Shown piece by piece: positions 8,670 to 16,883 of a stretch of 34,728 nucleotides of DNA. The stretch comes from Gammaproteobacteria bacterium (GTDB lineage Bacteria; Pseudomonadota; Gammaproteobacteria; Steroidobacterales; Woeseiaceae). The notes under the pieces were generated by a model, which was given only the letters and a program-made list of their open reading frames with translations, searched no databases and was not told the origin of the DNA. The position numbers and the translations under genes are program-made. Location of the stretch: assembly GCA_029863305.1 (NCBI GenBank), contig JAOTVR010000032.1:1-34728 (forward strand), given 5' to 3'. Each line of letters opens with the position of its first letter. The first letter of the stretch is position 1.

Positions 8670-8744
8670 AAAGAAGAAATAGTGAGGATTTTGATGCTCT
8701 CCCGCCAATTTCGTTCTAGAGTTGATGACTAAACGGAATCTATT

Positions 8745-9635
8745 ATGGACTCGCGAAAACTTCTACTAACCGCTTTGATCGTTGTTCTTGCAGGTGCTGC
8801 GCTTGGCGGCACGACTGATAATATGTCTCGACATTATGCGGAGCAGGCGCTGACGCGCGCTCTGGCAACATTTACTGTTGCACGCACATTGAACGGCGTC
8901 ATATCCGTTGCTCAAGGAACAGAGGTTGCATTGGAGCCGGGTGGCGTAGGGGTCACCCTGACGCCCGGAGAAGTCCTCGATCCGGTCAACGATCTGATCG
9001 AACGATTTTCCAGCGTAATGCTCGTCGCCGCGAGTTCTCTCGGGCTACAGATCGTCCTGTTGAAGATCACTTCCTCATGGGTTGTGACCGCGCTGCTCAT
9101 CAGTGTCCTGGCCATATGGCTGGGCACTCTGTGGTTTCAGGGGCTTCAAGACAACAAGTACGGTGCGCTGGCACTTCGATTATCCATCATGCTGGTGTTC
9201 ATTCGATTTGCGATACCCGTTGTGATTATTTGCACCAATTTTCTGTTCAGCACTTTCCTGTTATCCGATCAAGAATCTGCGACGGCTGCGCTCGAAGGTA
9301 CTTCGGCCAGAATCGAAGAGATTAATGTGCAGTTCGAGGACGGGAGCGACTCTGACAAAGCCTCGGAATCCGTGGATACTCCGTCCCGAATGAAACGCGC
9401 CGCGCAAGAATGGTTTACGGGTGTTGGTGATTGGTTTGACTCCATAAGTGTCAGCGGGCGAATAGAGCAACTGAAGGAGAGTGCAGCGGAGGCGACCAGT
9501 CACATTGTCAATCTCATCGTCATATTTGTGCTGCAGACGATCCTGTTTCCACTCGGCTTTCTCTGGATACTTGTCGAGGTACTAAAAGCTGCAGCTAGCA
9601 AATCAATATCCGCATTGAGTGCGGCTCGTAGCTGA
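8745..9635 (+). CDS. Uncharacterised multi-span membrane protein
   Basis: A 296-aa protein. An N-terminal hydrophobic segment (residues 7-24) may be a signal anchor. An exported-looking stretch follows, containing NGVISVAQGTEVALEPGGVG and the segment LTPGEVLDPVNDLIERFSSV. Hydrophobic spans lie at about 108-130, 143-172 and 255-282. A polar, partly helical region (about 175-250) separates the last two. The pattern is reminiscent of conserved hypothetical membrane proteins of proteobacteria, but I cannot assign a function. The ATG has no strong ribosome binding site, and the upstream region carries a 16-bp palindrome. It is the first gene inside the tRNA-Arg-bounded segment. Confidence 0.75.
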   Translation: MDSRKLLLTALIVVLAGAALGGTTDNMSRHYAEQALTRALATFTVARTLNGVISVAQGTEVALEPGGVGVTLTPGEVLDPVNDLIERFSSVMLVAASSLGLQIVLLKITSSWVVTALLISVLAIWLGTLWFQGLQDNKYGALALRLSIMLVFIRFAIPVVIICTNFLFSTFLLSDQESATAALEGTSARIEEINVQFEDGSDSDKASESVDTPSRMKRAAQEWFTGVGDWFDSISVSGRIEQLKESAAEATSHIVNLIVIFVLQTILFPLGFLWILVEVLKAAASKSISALSAARS

Positions 9636-9691
9636 AGGTCGGCTTTTAACGTTAGCAGTCACTCGATACAGCTTGCTGGCCGCGTTTTGTT

Positions 9692-10288
9692 CTACATGCG
9701 CCGAAATTCGTCCAGGGCACGCCCGCATTGGGCGGAATCGACAAATCTGATCGTTTGAATCCCCAGCGACGCTGCTGCTGCAATATTGTCCTGCATATCA
9801 TCAATAAATATCGTTGCGGATGGCTCGAGCTGATACAACGTTAACAGATGCTCGTATATCTGAAGTTCCGGCTTTACCATTTGTATTCGCGAAGAGATCA
9901 CAATGCCGTCAAACACATCCCAAATCCTGTGGCGTTGCTCGAGATACGCGATGGACGCGAGATGCATATTCGAAAGGACGAACAGTCTGTTTCCTGTGTT
10001 ACTCAATTCGCGAATCAGTTCAATCGTCGCTTCGATCGGCGTGAGAAAAAGCGGAACGGCTTTAAGAAGGCGTTCGATGTCTTGAGAGGGCAGACCAGTC
10101 CGTGTTGCGCCACGATCAATCGCCTGCTCCATGGCGATTGTTCCCCTGTCGAGTTCCACCCAGTCCGGGTGCTCGAAAACCTCGCTCCTTATGAGGTTTT
10201 GCGTATCCGTATCTTCGAAAATACTTCTGATAATTGCGTCCGGTTGCCAATTGAATACGACGCCACCCAAGTCGAATACGATATTCAA
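9692..10288 (-). CDS. HAD-superfamily phosphatase, YihX-like
   Basis: About 198 aa from a TTG at 10288. That start is chosen because AGGAG lies at 10295-10299 with 6-nt spacing, and it gives NIVFDLGGVVFNW directly at the N-terminus as in relatives; an ATG at 10336 would add 16 unlikely residues. Asp6 is the nucleophile. As in YihX (DLGNV), the second Asp of the HAD motif is replaced by Gly, so motif I is D-L-G. Motif II is LFVLSNM, motif III Lys in MVKPELQIYEH, and motif IV IFIDDMQDNIAAA. YihX acts on alpha-D-glucose 1-phosphate in the cytoplasm; the substrate here is not proven. It lies within the tRNA-bounded segment, convergent with the membrane protein gene. Confidence 0.85.
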   Translation of the reverse strand: MNIVFDLGGVVFNWQPDAIIRSIFEDTDTQNLIRSEVFEHPDWVELDRGTIAMEQAIDRGATRTGLPSQDIERLLKAVPLFLTPIEATIELIRELSNTGNRLFVLSNMHLASIAYLEQRHRIWDVFDGIVISSRIQMVKPELQIYEHLLTLYQLEPSATIFIDDMQDNIAAAASLGIQTIRFVDSAQCGRALDEFRRM

Positions 10289-10294
10289 ATTCAG

Positions 10295-10299
10295 CTCCT
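10295..10299 (-). promoter_or_regulatory. Ribosome binding site fixing a TTG start
   Basis: AGGAG on the minus strand, 6 nt before TTG at 10288. No such site precedes the ATG at 10336. Confidence 0.65.
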
Positions 10300-10443
10300 G
10301 CAGATACGAGTAGCGGGAAATTACCGCTGAGACCAATCCGCGAGCAACCTCCCGAGACTGACTATCTATACCGGGTCAATAACGGAAATGGCAGCTCAAC
10401 AATCACCAGCGTTTCAGTGACAAGGCGGGACGGGATGGCATTA

Positions 10444-10887
10444 TCACCCAGTATCTTGTGGCGGAAGAAGAGGGGGTTCTGCTGCAACCCGGTGAGTTAT
10501 GTCTTCGTGTGATACGACCACACAATTCGGATAATCGACAAGTGGCGTTGCCCGCATGGCAAACCAGCGTTTTTCTGACGGACTGTGACAGGGATACTCA
10601 TGATAAAAACAAGATCGCTTGCCGTTGATGACCTCGAGTATCCCTCGCAGGGCTGCACGCGCGTTGGGATCGGTCCTGGCCGACCGACACACTTCAAGGT
10701 AGTTTGCGCCAATGCCCGCGGTTTGGTCGGACATGTCGTTGGCAATCGCGAAATCCTGCCATCTCGCGTTAACGGCGAGAATCTCGCCGCGGGAATCGAT
10801 GACTGCAATATTAGCCGCAAGCGAATCAAGGACCGCGCTTTCAAAAGTCAATTTGGAGAACGCAATGTCGCCAGCGTCGAATTCCAT
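10444..10887 (-). CDS. Stand-alone PAS domain protein
   Basis: About 147 aa from ATG 10887, almost entirely one PAS domain: AVLDSLAANIAVIDSRGEIL, NARWQDFA, GANYLEVCR, then FYHEYPCHSPSEKRWFAM and VVVSHEDITHR, the usual PAS ending before an effector. No kinase, GGDEF or other output domain follows, so it can only sense or act through a partner. The frame is open up to an ATG at 11061 that overlaps the upstream methyltransferase stop as ATGA. The 58 extra residues are low-quality sequence, and a TATAAT (10951-10956) lies within them, so the shorter start is preferred. The PAS ligand is not evident. Confidence 0.78.
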   Translation of the reverse strand: MEFDAGDIAFSKLTFESAVLDSLAANIAVIDSRGEILAVNARWQDFAIANDMSDQTAGIGANYLEVCRSARTDPNARAALRGILEVINGKRSCFYHEYPCHSPSEKRWFAMRATPLVDYPNCVVVSHEDITHRVAAEPPLLPPQDTG

Positions 10888-11057
10888 AGGAGTATCCGTA
10901 TCGGCAGCCTTATTCTTTTGTCGACGTGTAAAGCGACTGCGTAGAGTCGGATTATAGTTCAAATTCCTGTCGTATTCATAAGCCAGGAGCGGTGGTTCCG
11001 ACACTGACCGCGCTGTCCGCCTTGCCTCGATTGTGGCCGGCGGCCAGAACCGGGCCG

Positions 11058-11831
11058 TCAATAGGAGCGATTCAGAACCCAGATAGCGCTGACGAAGTTC
11101 TCCCGGATATATTCGTACTCAGCGGACTGCATCGCCGCATAATTCAGGACGTCAGCAGCGATTTCAGGTTGCCGAGCCGCTATCGCTCTGGCGCGGACAG
11201 CGATCATTTCGTCCTCGCCCCCATCAATAGAATCCTCGTCGATGATCTCGCGCACCAGCGTATCGCCGCAGGCCGATAGCCGGGTGATCATTTCGGCGCG
11301 TTCGGCATACTGCTCGAAGCCCGGGAAATCTGACGATCCACCGTCTTTAATAAAGCCGTCGCTGATTACCATGAAACCGCCCGGTCTGACGTACTGGCGG
11401 ATAACGGAAACCGTCTGATCCAGTGGACCCAGGACGTCGCCAAGCGCAGCGAATACTGCGACGTCGCAGGGACCGATCTTTCCTGCCAGCTTCAAAATGT
11501 CGCCGTTGATAAAGTGGCACAGATCAGACACGCCATGCCTCTCGGCTAACTCCCTGCAACTTTCGATGAAGGGCTCGAACAAATCGATGCCGACTACCTT
11601 GAAGTTCAGGGCTTCTGCAACTGCAACGGCTACAGCACCTTTTCCGCAACCGAGATCGGCGACAGTTGCCGACTTTGTCAGGTTGAGATCATCGAGAACG
11701 CTGCTAATTGCCTCTGCATTGCCTCCCAATTCTTGCAGGTCCGCGAGCAACTCGGGTAGATACGGTAGTAGCGCAGTGTGAGTCTCGAGCGCATACGCAA
11801 CCATCTCGTCTTCGGATCGCACGGTTGTCAT
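11058..11831 (-). CDS. Class I SAM-dependent methyltransferase
   Basis: A 257-aa protein with a helical N-terminus (about 50 residues), SAM motif I VADLGCGKGAVAVAVAE near residue 57, the acidic strand end in VVGIDLFEPFIE, GDILKLAGKIGPCDVAVFAALGD as motif IV, and YVRPGGFMVISDGF as motif V. The C-terminal third is rich in acidic and Ala residues. The acceptor cannot be named. It lies between the PAS gene and the sugar kinase, all on the minus strand, with a possible ATGA overlap into the PAS reading frame. The gap to the kinase stop is about 54 bp, so these genes may share a transcript. Confidence 0.85.
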   Translation of the reverse strand: MTTVRSEDEMVAYALETHTALLPYLPELLADLQELGGNAEAISSVLDDLNLTKSATVADLGCGKGAVAVAVAEALNFKVVGIDLFEPFIESCRELAERHGVSDLCHFINGDILKLAGKIGPCDVAVFAALGDVLGPLDQTVSVIRQYVRPGGFMVISDGFIKDGGSSDFPGFEQYAERAEMITRLSACGDTLVREIIDEDSIDGGEDEMIAVRARAIAARQPEIAADVLNYAAMQSAEYEYIRENFVSAIWVLNRSY

Positions 11832-11885
11832 CCTGGTCGGTCATTCCCTCGGGTCAGCGTTTGCCTGAGGTCAGCAGCAGATATT

Positions 11886-12809
11886 CTAGCTCAAACCAGG
11901 CGACCGGCAGTTATGCGACGCCAGGAAGTCAAAGACTTCATCACAGGTCGGCGCATTCAAAACGCCGGGAAACCTGGTGCAGGTCAGGGCCCCTACCGCC
12001 GCTGCAAATTCAATTGTCGCGTCCTCACCCCAGCCCTTCAGGAAACCAAAGACGATTCCGGCTCGGAAAGAGTCGCCACCACCGGTAGTGTCTACAGGAT
12101 CGACAGAGTAAGGCTGAAAAAACACGACGTCGTTGTCGCGTTTCCCGTACCAGAGCGGCGCATCCCCAAAAGTAAATATCACCAGGCCACTGGTAGCGGC
12201 CTGATACTCGCGAAACAGGTCTTCAGGATCTCGTTGCGGATAATTGTCTCGGATAAAAGATTCTGCGATCACTACCGCCGACGTATGTCTGAGCAGGGGG
12301 TCGTCGTACTGACAATCCACTGTTACCACGGGGATGTTTGCATTAAACGCTATTTCTGCAATCTGGGATGCAGGCTGCGCAAAAAAAGGATCCAGGCAGA
12401 TAACTTTCGCCTGACGGATATCATCTTCCTGCGGCGTGTTCCAATCGGCGTTTTCCAGAAGCCGGCTGTAGGTGCCAAATATCGTGCGAGTGCCTTGTGC
12501 AGCAAATACCATTTCCTGTACGCCCTTGTACCCTTTTCTGAGCGGCAAGCGGGATGTATCGATCTCATAGTCTGATAATAAGGCCTTTGTGCGTTTTCCA
12601 CTTTTATCAGCACCAAGCCAATTCCCATCCAGCCTGACCTGTGCGCCCAGACGCGACAGGACAATTGAAGAATTGGCAGCCTCGCCGCCGGTTGTGTGTC
12701 GAACGTCGTCAATTTCCGCATAACCTTCGGGCGCCGGAAACGCCCCACGGAGGCTATACAAGGTGCTGGATGACACCACGCCGTAGGAATACACATCGTG
12801 AGGTTTCAT
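11886..12809 (-). CDS. PfkB family carbohydrate kinase
   Basis: About 307 aa from ATG 12809; a TTG at 12830 would add seven residues and neither has a clear ribosome binding site. The N-terminal sugar-binding region contains HTTGGEAANSSIVLSRLGAQV. The C-terminal PfkB signature reads DTTGGGDSFRAG, with the catalytic Asp in GGGD; a third Gly replaces the more common Ala but still fits the family pattern. Members phosphorylate ribose, fructose, adenosine or other sugars with ATP. The substrate is not clear. It lies between the methyltransferase and the tRNA-Arg gene and is the last gene of the tRNA-bounded segment, ending about 100 bp from the tRNA. Confidence 0.88.
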   Translation of the reverse strand: MKPHDVYSYGVVSSSTLYSLRGAFPAPEGYAEIDDVRHTTGGEAANSSIVLSRLGAQVRLDGNWLGADKSGKRTKALLSDYEIDTSRLPLRKGYKGVQEMVFAAQGTRTIFGTYSRLLENADWNTPQEDDIRQAKVICLDPFFAQPASQIAEIAFNANIPVVTVDCQYDDPLLRHTSAVVIAESFIRDNYPQRDPEDLFREYQAATSGLVIFTFGDAPLWYGKRDNDVVFFQPYSVDPVDTTGGGDSFRAGIVFGFLKGWGEDATIEFAAAVGALTCTRFPGVLNAPTCDEVFDFLASHNCRSPGLS

Positions 12810-12871
12810 TATTTCTGACACATTTCGCAAATTTTGCTGCAGGTCGGTAAGTACTTCAGGGTCCTGAGGAT

Positions 12872-12906
12872 CGCGGGCTACTCCGGGAACATTCCCGTCA
12901 CCCGCG
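12872..12906. repeat. Nested inverted repeat beside the tRNA-Arg 3' end
   Basis: An outer pair CGCGGG (12872-12877) / CCCGCG (12901-12906) encloses an inner pair CGGGAA (12884-12889) / TTCCCG (12892-12897). It lies 7 nt beyond the encoded CCA of the tRNA. There is no T-run, so it is not a standard intrinsic terminator. It could aid 3' processing or termination, or be an attachment-site arm. Confidence 0.4.
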
Positions 12907-12912
12907 AAAAGA

Positions 12913-12989
12913 TGGCGCGCCCGGCAGGATTCGAACCTGCGGCCCCCAGATTAGGAATCTGGTGCTCTATCCGACTGAGCTACGGGCGC
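12913..12989 (-). tRNA. tRNA-Arg (anticodon CCU), CCA encoded
   Basis: The 77-nt minus-strand gene folds completely: acceptor GCGCCCG/CGGGCGC, D stem GCTC/GAGC with an AGTCGGATA loop, anticodon stem CCAGA/TCTGG around loop TTCCTAA (anticodon CCT), a 5-nt variable loop and T arm GCAGG-TTCGAAT-CCTGC. The discriminator is G and CCA is encoded. It decodes AGG. A TAGAAT box 12 nt upstream (13002-13007) could be its -10. Its 3' part has a degenerate copy at 8497-8541. Confidence 0.97.
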
Positions 12990-13040
12990 ATTCCGCAGGC
13001 AATTCTAGCAAAGAGCCAGCCGTGGTCGCATAATTAGTGC

Positions 13041-13418
13041 ATGGCTGGAATCATTTTGCGAACGCTCATTGCGATGTTGGGCCTGTACCTGGCATCTGCG
13101 CTACTGGATGGGGTTCAGATCACCGGCACCGGCACTTTCATTCTCGCTGCGGCATTGCTCGGACTCGTCAATGGGTTCGTGCGGCCTGTCGCCTTCATCC
13201 TGACCTTGCCGCTGACGATTATTACGCTCGGCTTGTTCATGTTCGTGCTGAATGCGGCGATGTTCGGCCTTGTCGCCGCAATATTGGACGATTTTGTTGT
13301 TGCGGGATTCTGGTCTGCCGTATTCGGTGCAATAATCGTCAGTATCACGAGCACGATAGCTTCGTGGTATATCGGGCCGAAGGGGCGCTATGAAGTCTTC
13401 GTCATACGCCGCGACTGA
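13041..13418 (+). CDS. Phage holin 4_2 family (YvlD-like) small membrane protein
   Basis: A 125-aa protein with four hydrophobic spans, matching the family once called phage holin superfamily IV (Pfam phage_holin_4_2). Typical segments are ILRTLIAMLGLYLASALLDG, LLGLVNGFVRPVAFILTLPL and TLGLFMFVLNAAMFGLVA. Despite the name these are chromosomal membrane proteins of unknown function, not lysis proteins, and no phage genes are near. It starts 52 bp from the tRNA gene on the opposite strand, and the dienelactone hydrolase follows 25 bp after its stop, so the two may share a transcript. The ribosome binding site is weak. Confidence 0.88.
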   Translation: MAGIILRTLIAMLGLYLASALLDGVQITGTGTFILAAALLGLVNGFVRPVAFILTLPLTIITLGLFMFVLNAAMFGLVAAILDDFVVAGFWSAVFGAIIVSITSTIASWYIGPKGRYEVFVIRRD

Positions 13419-13443
13419 AACCTAGATTGTCGGGAGAAAACCA

Positions 13444-14175
13444 TTGAGCATACAAACTCGACTCATTGACTATGAGGATGGGGACAGTGTCCTGCAGGGG
13501 CAGCTTGCCTGGGATGATTCGATTGATGGCCACAGACCCGGGGTGATGGTCTGTCACGCGTGGGGCGGGCGGTCCGAATTTGAAAATGACAGAGCGATAG
13601 CGCTTGCCAGGCTCGGCTATGCCGGCTTCGCACTGGATCTCTATGGTAAAGGTGTTCTGGGCAGTGGCCCGGACGAAAATGCCGTATTGATGCAACCGTT
13701 CCTTGATGACAGGGCCATGCTGCAACAACGATTATTGTTATCGCTGCAGGCCATGCGCGAGCAACCCGAAGTGGACGGGTCGAGAACGGCTGCGATCGGA
13801 TATTGCTTTGGCGGTCTTTGCGTGCTCGATATTGCGCGAACAGGCGAGGATCTGGATGGGGTGGTCAGTTTGCACGGACTGTTCGGTGCGCCCGGCAATA
13901 CGGGGAACAACACAATCAAAGCGAGAATACTCGCATTGCACGGTTGGGATGATCCGATGGCGACGCCTGATGCCGTCGTTGCGCTTGCCGAGGAATTGAC
14001 TTCCATGGGTGCGGATTGGCAGCTGCATGGCTATGGCAACACGATGCACGCGTTCACCAATCCACAGGCCAATGACCCCGGCCTCGGCACGGTCTACAGC
14101 GCGACCGCAGATCGGCGTTCCTGGGTGGCAGTGCAGAATTTTCTTGGCGAGTTATTCAGCGCCCAGGGAAGCTGA
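13444..14175 (+). CDS. Dienelactone hydrolase family alpha/beta hydrolase
   Basis: A 243-aa protein starting with TTG at 13444, preceded by GGGAG. The nucleophile elbow is G-Y-C121-F-G-G, with Cys as in dienelactone hydrolases. The acid is Asp169 or Asp170 in ALHGWDDP, and the His is His202 in MHAFTNP. The Glu that pairs with the Cys in this family is probably in GRSEFENDR. No signal peptide is present, so it is cytoplasmic. Family members hydrolyse lactones or esters; no aromatic-degradation genes lie nearby, so a role in beta-ketoadipate metabolism is not supported. The M28 peptidase starts 2 bp after its stop, implying translational coupling. Confidence 0.92.
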   Translation: MSIQTRLIDYEDGDSVLQGQLAWDDSIDGHRPGVMVCHAWGGRSEFENDRAIALARLGYAGFALDLYGKGVLGSGPDENAVLMQPFLDDRAMLQQRLLLSLQAMREQPEVDGSRTAAIGYCFGGLCVLDIARTGEDLDGVVSLHGLFGAPGNTGNNTIKARILALHGWDDPMATPDAVVALAEELTSMGADWQLHGYGNTMHAFTNPQANDPGLGTVYSATADRRSWVAVQNFLGELFSAQGS

Positions 14176-14176
14176 T

Positions 14177-15901
14177 GTGACCAGAATATACGATCTACCT
14201 GTTGCAGCGGTCATGATGTCTTTGCTGGCTTGTTCGGCAGACGATCAGTCAGCTGAAACCGACGAAACAGCTCTGTCATCGCCGATCGCCGTTGCGGCAA
14301 CGGGAGGCAATCCTGCTGCGGAAGCAGCGGCAGAACAGATAACCGACGAATACATGCGCGAGATCATCGCCGAAATTTCGAGTGATGCTTACGAAGGGCG
14401 CGGGCCCGCAAGCCGCGGCGACGCAAAAGCACGCGCCTATCTGGTTGCGCGTATGCAGGAACTGGGTCTCGAACCCGGCGCTGCAGACGGCAGTTATGAG
14501 CAGTTTTTCGATCTTGTCGGCGTCAATTCGATTCAGCCGGAGACCTGGTCCTTCGAAGGTCATGACAAGTCCACGACCTTCAAACAGTGGGACCAGTACA
14601 TGATCAACAGCGATGTGCATGAGGCCCGCGTGGAGGTAAGGGATGCAGAGGTCGTGTTCGTCGGCTACGGCATCCAGGCGCCGGAGTACGATTGGGACGA
14701 CTTCAAAGACGCGGATCTGAATGGCAAGATCCTCCTGATCATGAACAACGACCCGGACTGGGATCCGGACCTGTTCGCCGGCGAAACCCGACTTTGGTAC
14801 GGGCGTTGGGACTACAAGTATCAGAAAGCGGCTGATCGGGGTGCAGTTGGGGCGATCATCATTCACACGACGCCCTCTGCAGGTTATCCGTTCCAGGTGT
14901 TACAGACGTCGAATACCGGCGTGCAGTTTGAACTGCCGGCGGGCGATGAGGCTCGCAAGCAATTCGACGCCTGGATGGTCGAAGATGCAGCCCGTGAGCT
15001 GGTCGCAATGGCCGGCATGGACCTGGACGAACTGCGTGAGCGCGCTTATAACCGGGATTTCGAACCCGTGCCGCTGGGTATCACGACATCGATTGCAATG
15101 GATGTTGAAATAGACCGCGTCCAATCGGCGAACGTCCTGGGCTTGATTCCTGGTAGTGATCCGGAGCTAAGAGACGAAGTCGTGATCTACTCGGCGCACC
15201 ACGACCACCTGGGGATCGGACCCGCTAACGAGAGTGGCGATACGATATACAACGGTGCGTATGACAATGCTTCCGGAGTGGCGCTGGTGATGGGTATCGC
15301 GAAAGCGATGCAGGCATTGCCCGAAGCGCCACGACGGTCCGTTCTGATTGCATTGGTCGGTGCCGAGGAGCAGGGGCTGCTCGGTTCGAAGTGGTATGCG
15401 CGGCGGCCGACGTTTCCGGCAGGCAAAATTGCTGCAAACATCAATTATGACGGCGGAAATGTCTGGGGCCACACGCATGATGTGACCTTTATCGGTCTGG
15501 GCAAGTCATCCATCGACCAAATCAACAAACTGATTGCGGACGAACAGGGTCGCGAAGTGAAACCGGACCAGTTTCCAAGCAAGGGATCATTCTACCGTTC
15601 GGATCAATTCAGTTTCGCGCAGATAGGTGTACCCGCCATGTATCTGGACCCCGGCACAGAGTTTGTGGATCGACCGGAGGGTTGGGGCAAGCAACAAGTC
15701 GATCACTACACGGAAGTGAACTATCACCAGCCGTCGGATGAGTATGATCCTGGCTGGAATCTCGATGGCATGATTACGGACGCGCAGTTGGGATACTGGA
15801 CTGGCCTGGCCATCGCCAATGCTGACGAAATGCCTGCGTGGAACGAGGGCGATGAGTTCGAAGCAGCACGTCTAAAGGCTCTCGCAGCAGAGCAGGAATG
15901 A
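14177..15901 (+). CDS. M28 family zinc metallopeptidase, lipoprotein
   Basis: About 574 aa from a GTG at 14177, right after the stop of the hydrolase. The open frame extends upstream to 14009 but there overlaps the hydrolase, so it is not used. A short signal ends in a lipobox, SLLAC, with Cys19 as the lipidation site. A protease-associated (PA) domain spans roughly residues 140-260 (VVFVGYGIQAPEYDWDDF, GAVGAIIIHT). The M28 catalytic part has the zinc ligands His341/Asp343 (SAHHDHLG), Asp363 (GAYDNASG), the Glu397-Glu398 pair (VGAEEQGLLG), Asp425 (INYDGG) and His517 (EVNYHQPSDEYD). It is an envelope-anchored aminopeptidase, probably for peptide scavenging. It may be released to the outer membrane. 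Confidence 0.92.
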   Translation: MTRIYDLPVAAVMMSLLACSADDQSAETDETALSSPIAVAATGGNPAAEAAAEQITDEYMREIIAEISSDAYEGRGPASRGDAKARAYLVARMQELGLEPGAADGSYEQFFDLVGVNSIQPETWSFEGHDKSTTFKQWDQYMINSDVHEARVEVRDAEVVFVGYGIQAPEYDWDDFKDADLNGKILLIMNNDPDWDPDLFAGETRLWYGRWDYKYQKAADRGAVGAIIIHTTPSAGYPFQVLQTSNTGVQFELPAGDEARKQFDAWMVEDAARELVAMAGMDLDELRERAYNRDFEPVPLGITTSIAMDVEIDRVQSANVLGLIPGSDPELRDEVVIYSAHHDHLGIGPANESGDTIYNGAYDNASGVALVMGIAKAMQALPEAPRRSVLIALVGAEEQGLLGSKWYARRPTFPAGKIAANINYDGGNVWGHTHDVTFIGLGKSSIDQINKLIADEQGREVKPDQFPSKGSFYRSDQFSFAQIGVPAMYLDPGTEFVDRPEGWGKQQVDHYTEVNYHQPSDEYDPGWNLDGMITDAQLGYWTGLAIANADEMPAWNEGDEFEAARLKALAAEQE

Positions 15902-15939
15902 GCTAAGGTCTTCGAATTGCTTTGCCCGGGGCGGACCTC

Positions 15940-16854
15940 TCAGGCTGATCGAGCGATCAGGATATCGCAGGGCAGGTGATCGAGCACGTGTTCGGCCGTA
16001 CTGCCGATAATGCGGCGTTTTAGTCCGGAACGCGCCACTGCACCCATGATCACAAGGTCCGCGCCGTTTGCCCTCACAAACGTCGGCAGGATCTCGCGCG
16101 TACGCCCTGGCAGCTGATGAATGGCATCCGCATCTATCTCGTTCCTGGCCGCAAACGCATCGAGGTGGCGGCGATGCACAGTCCGCATCTTGGCTTCGAT
16201 TTCCTCGATCGGTGCTCTGGTTGGCTTGAACTGGAATTTCGCATAAGCGCCAATTTCATGGAGTCTCTGGTAGGTGTGTAACAGGTGCAGAGTGCCGCCG
16301 CATTTCTCAGCAATACTCTTGCCTGCGTCGACTATTGCCTGATCAAGCGCGCCTTCCTTATCTTTTTCGTGTACTGGATCCACTGCCGCGACGATTAGTG
16401 GTTTGTCCTTCCACTGCCGCGACTTAACCAGCCACAGCGGGTAGTCCAGTTTGCGGATTAACTGCCAATCGGTGAAAGTGAAAGTCGCCCGTTCCGCCGG
16501 ACTGTGATACGCGGTGCCCTTGAATACAAACATCGGATCGCATTCCAGCGCTCTGGCCACGATTGCATCACTTGCCGGTCGATCGTGGCTTATCGACGTT
16601 GTTACCGTCACACCAGTTTCGGCGATGCCGGATGCGAGATTTGCCAGCGATTCTTCCTGCGCTCGCCGGATGCCATCCGAGAGCTGTCGCGCATCCACAG
16701 AGATCATAAAACTGTCGCGCAGAAAACCCAGCGTCGGGTCACTGAAAAAAAGCTCCACGTCGCATTCATAGCGTTTCGCAATCCAGGCGGCACGATTGGC
16801 AACTTGCTCGGAAAAGCCGTCTGTTTCGATGATTGCGAGGATCGTCTTGCTCAT
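15940..16854 (-). CDS. Tandem universal stress protein (UspE-like)
   Basis: A 304-aa protein made of two Usp domains, like E. coli UspE (316 aa). Domain 1 is roughly residues 1-145 (MSKTILAIIE onward) and domain 2 roughly 150-302. Domain 2 ends in VIMGAVARSGLKRRIIGSTAEHVL, the ATP-binding G-2x-G-9x-G-S/T pattern; domain 1 has a degraded version (FKGTAYHSPA), so it may not bind ATP. Usp proteins act in the cytoplasm in stress, adhesion and motility. GGAG precedes the ATG at good spacing. The gene lies 30 bp downstream of the host-attachment-protein gene on the same strand, and the two probably form one operon. Confidence 0.9.
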   Translation of the reverse strand: MSKTILAIIETDGFSEQVANRAAWIAKRYECDVELFFSDPTLGFLRDSFMISVDARQLSDGIRRAQEESLANLASGIAETGVTVTTSISHDRPASDAIVARALECDPMFVFKGTAYHSPAERATFTFTDWQLIRKLDYPLWLVKSRQWKDKPLIVAAVDPVHEKDKEGALDQAIVDAGKSIAEKCGGTLHLLHTYQRLHEIGAYAKFQFKPTRAPIEEIEAKMRTVHRRHLDAFAARNEIDADAIHQLPGRTREILPTFVRANGADLVIMGAVARSGLKRRIIGSTAEHVLDHLPCDILIARSA

Positions 16855-16883
16855 TTCATTCTCCGTTCATACGCTTTATTGCG

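Noticed and set aside
13041..13418. Phage lysis gene based on the holin family name
   Set aside because: The family is a chromosomal membrane-protein family and no phage structural or endolysin genes are present.
14009..14176. Upstream extension of the M28 peptidase
   Set aside because: It would overlap the dienelactone hydrolase out of frame and lose the lipobox signal peptide position.
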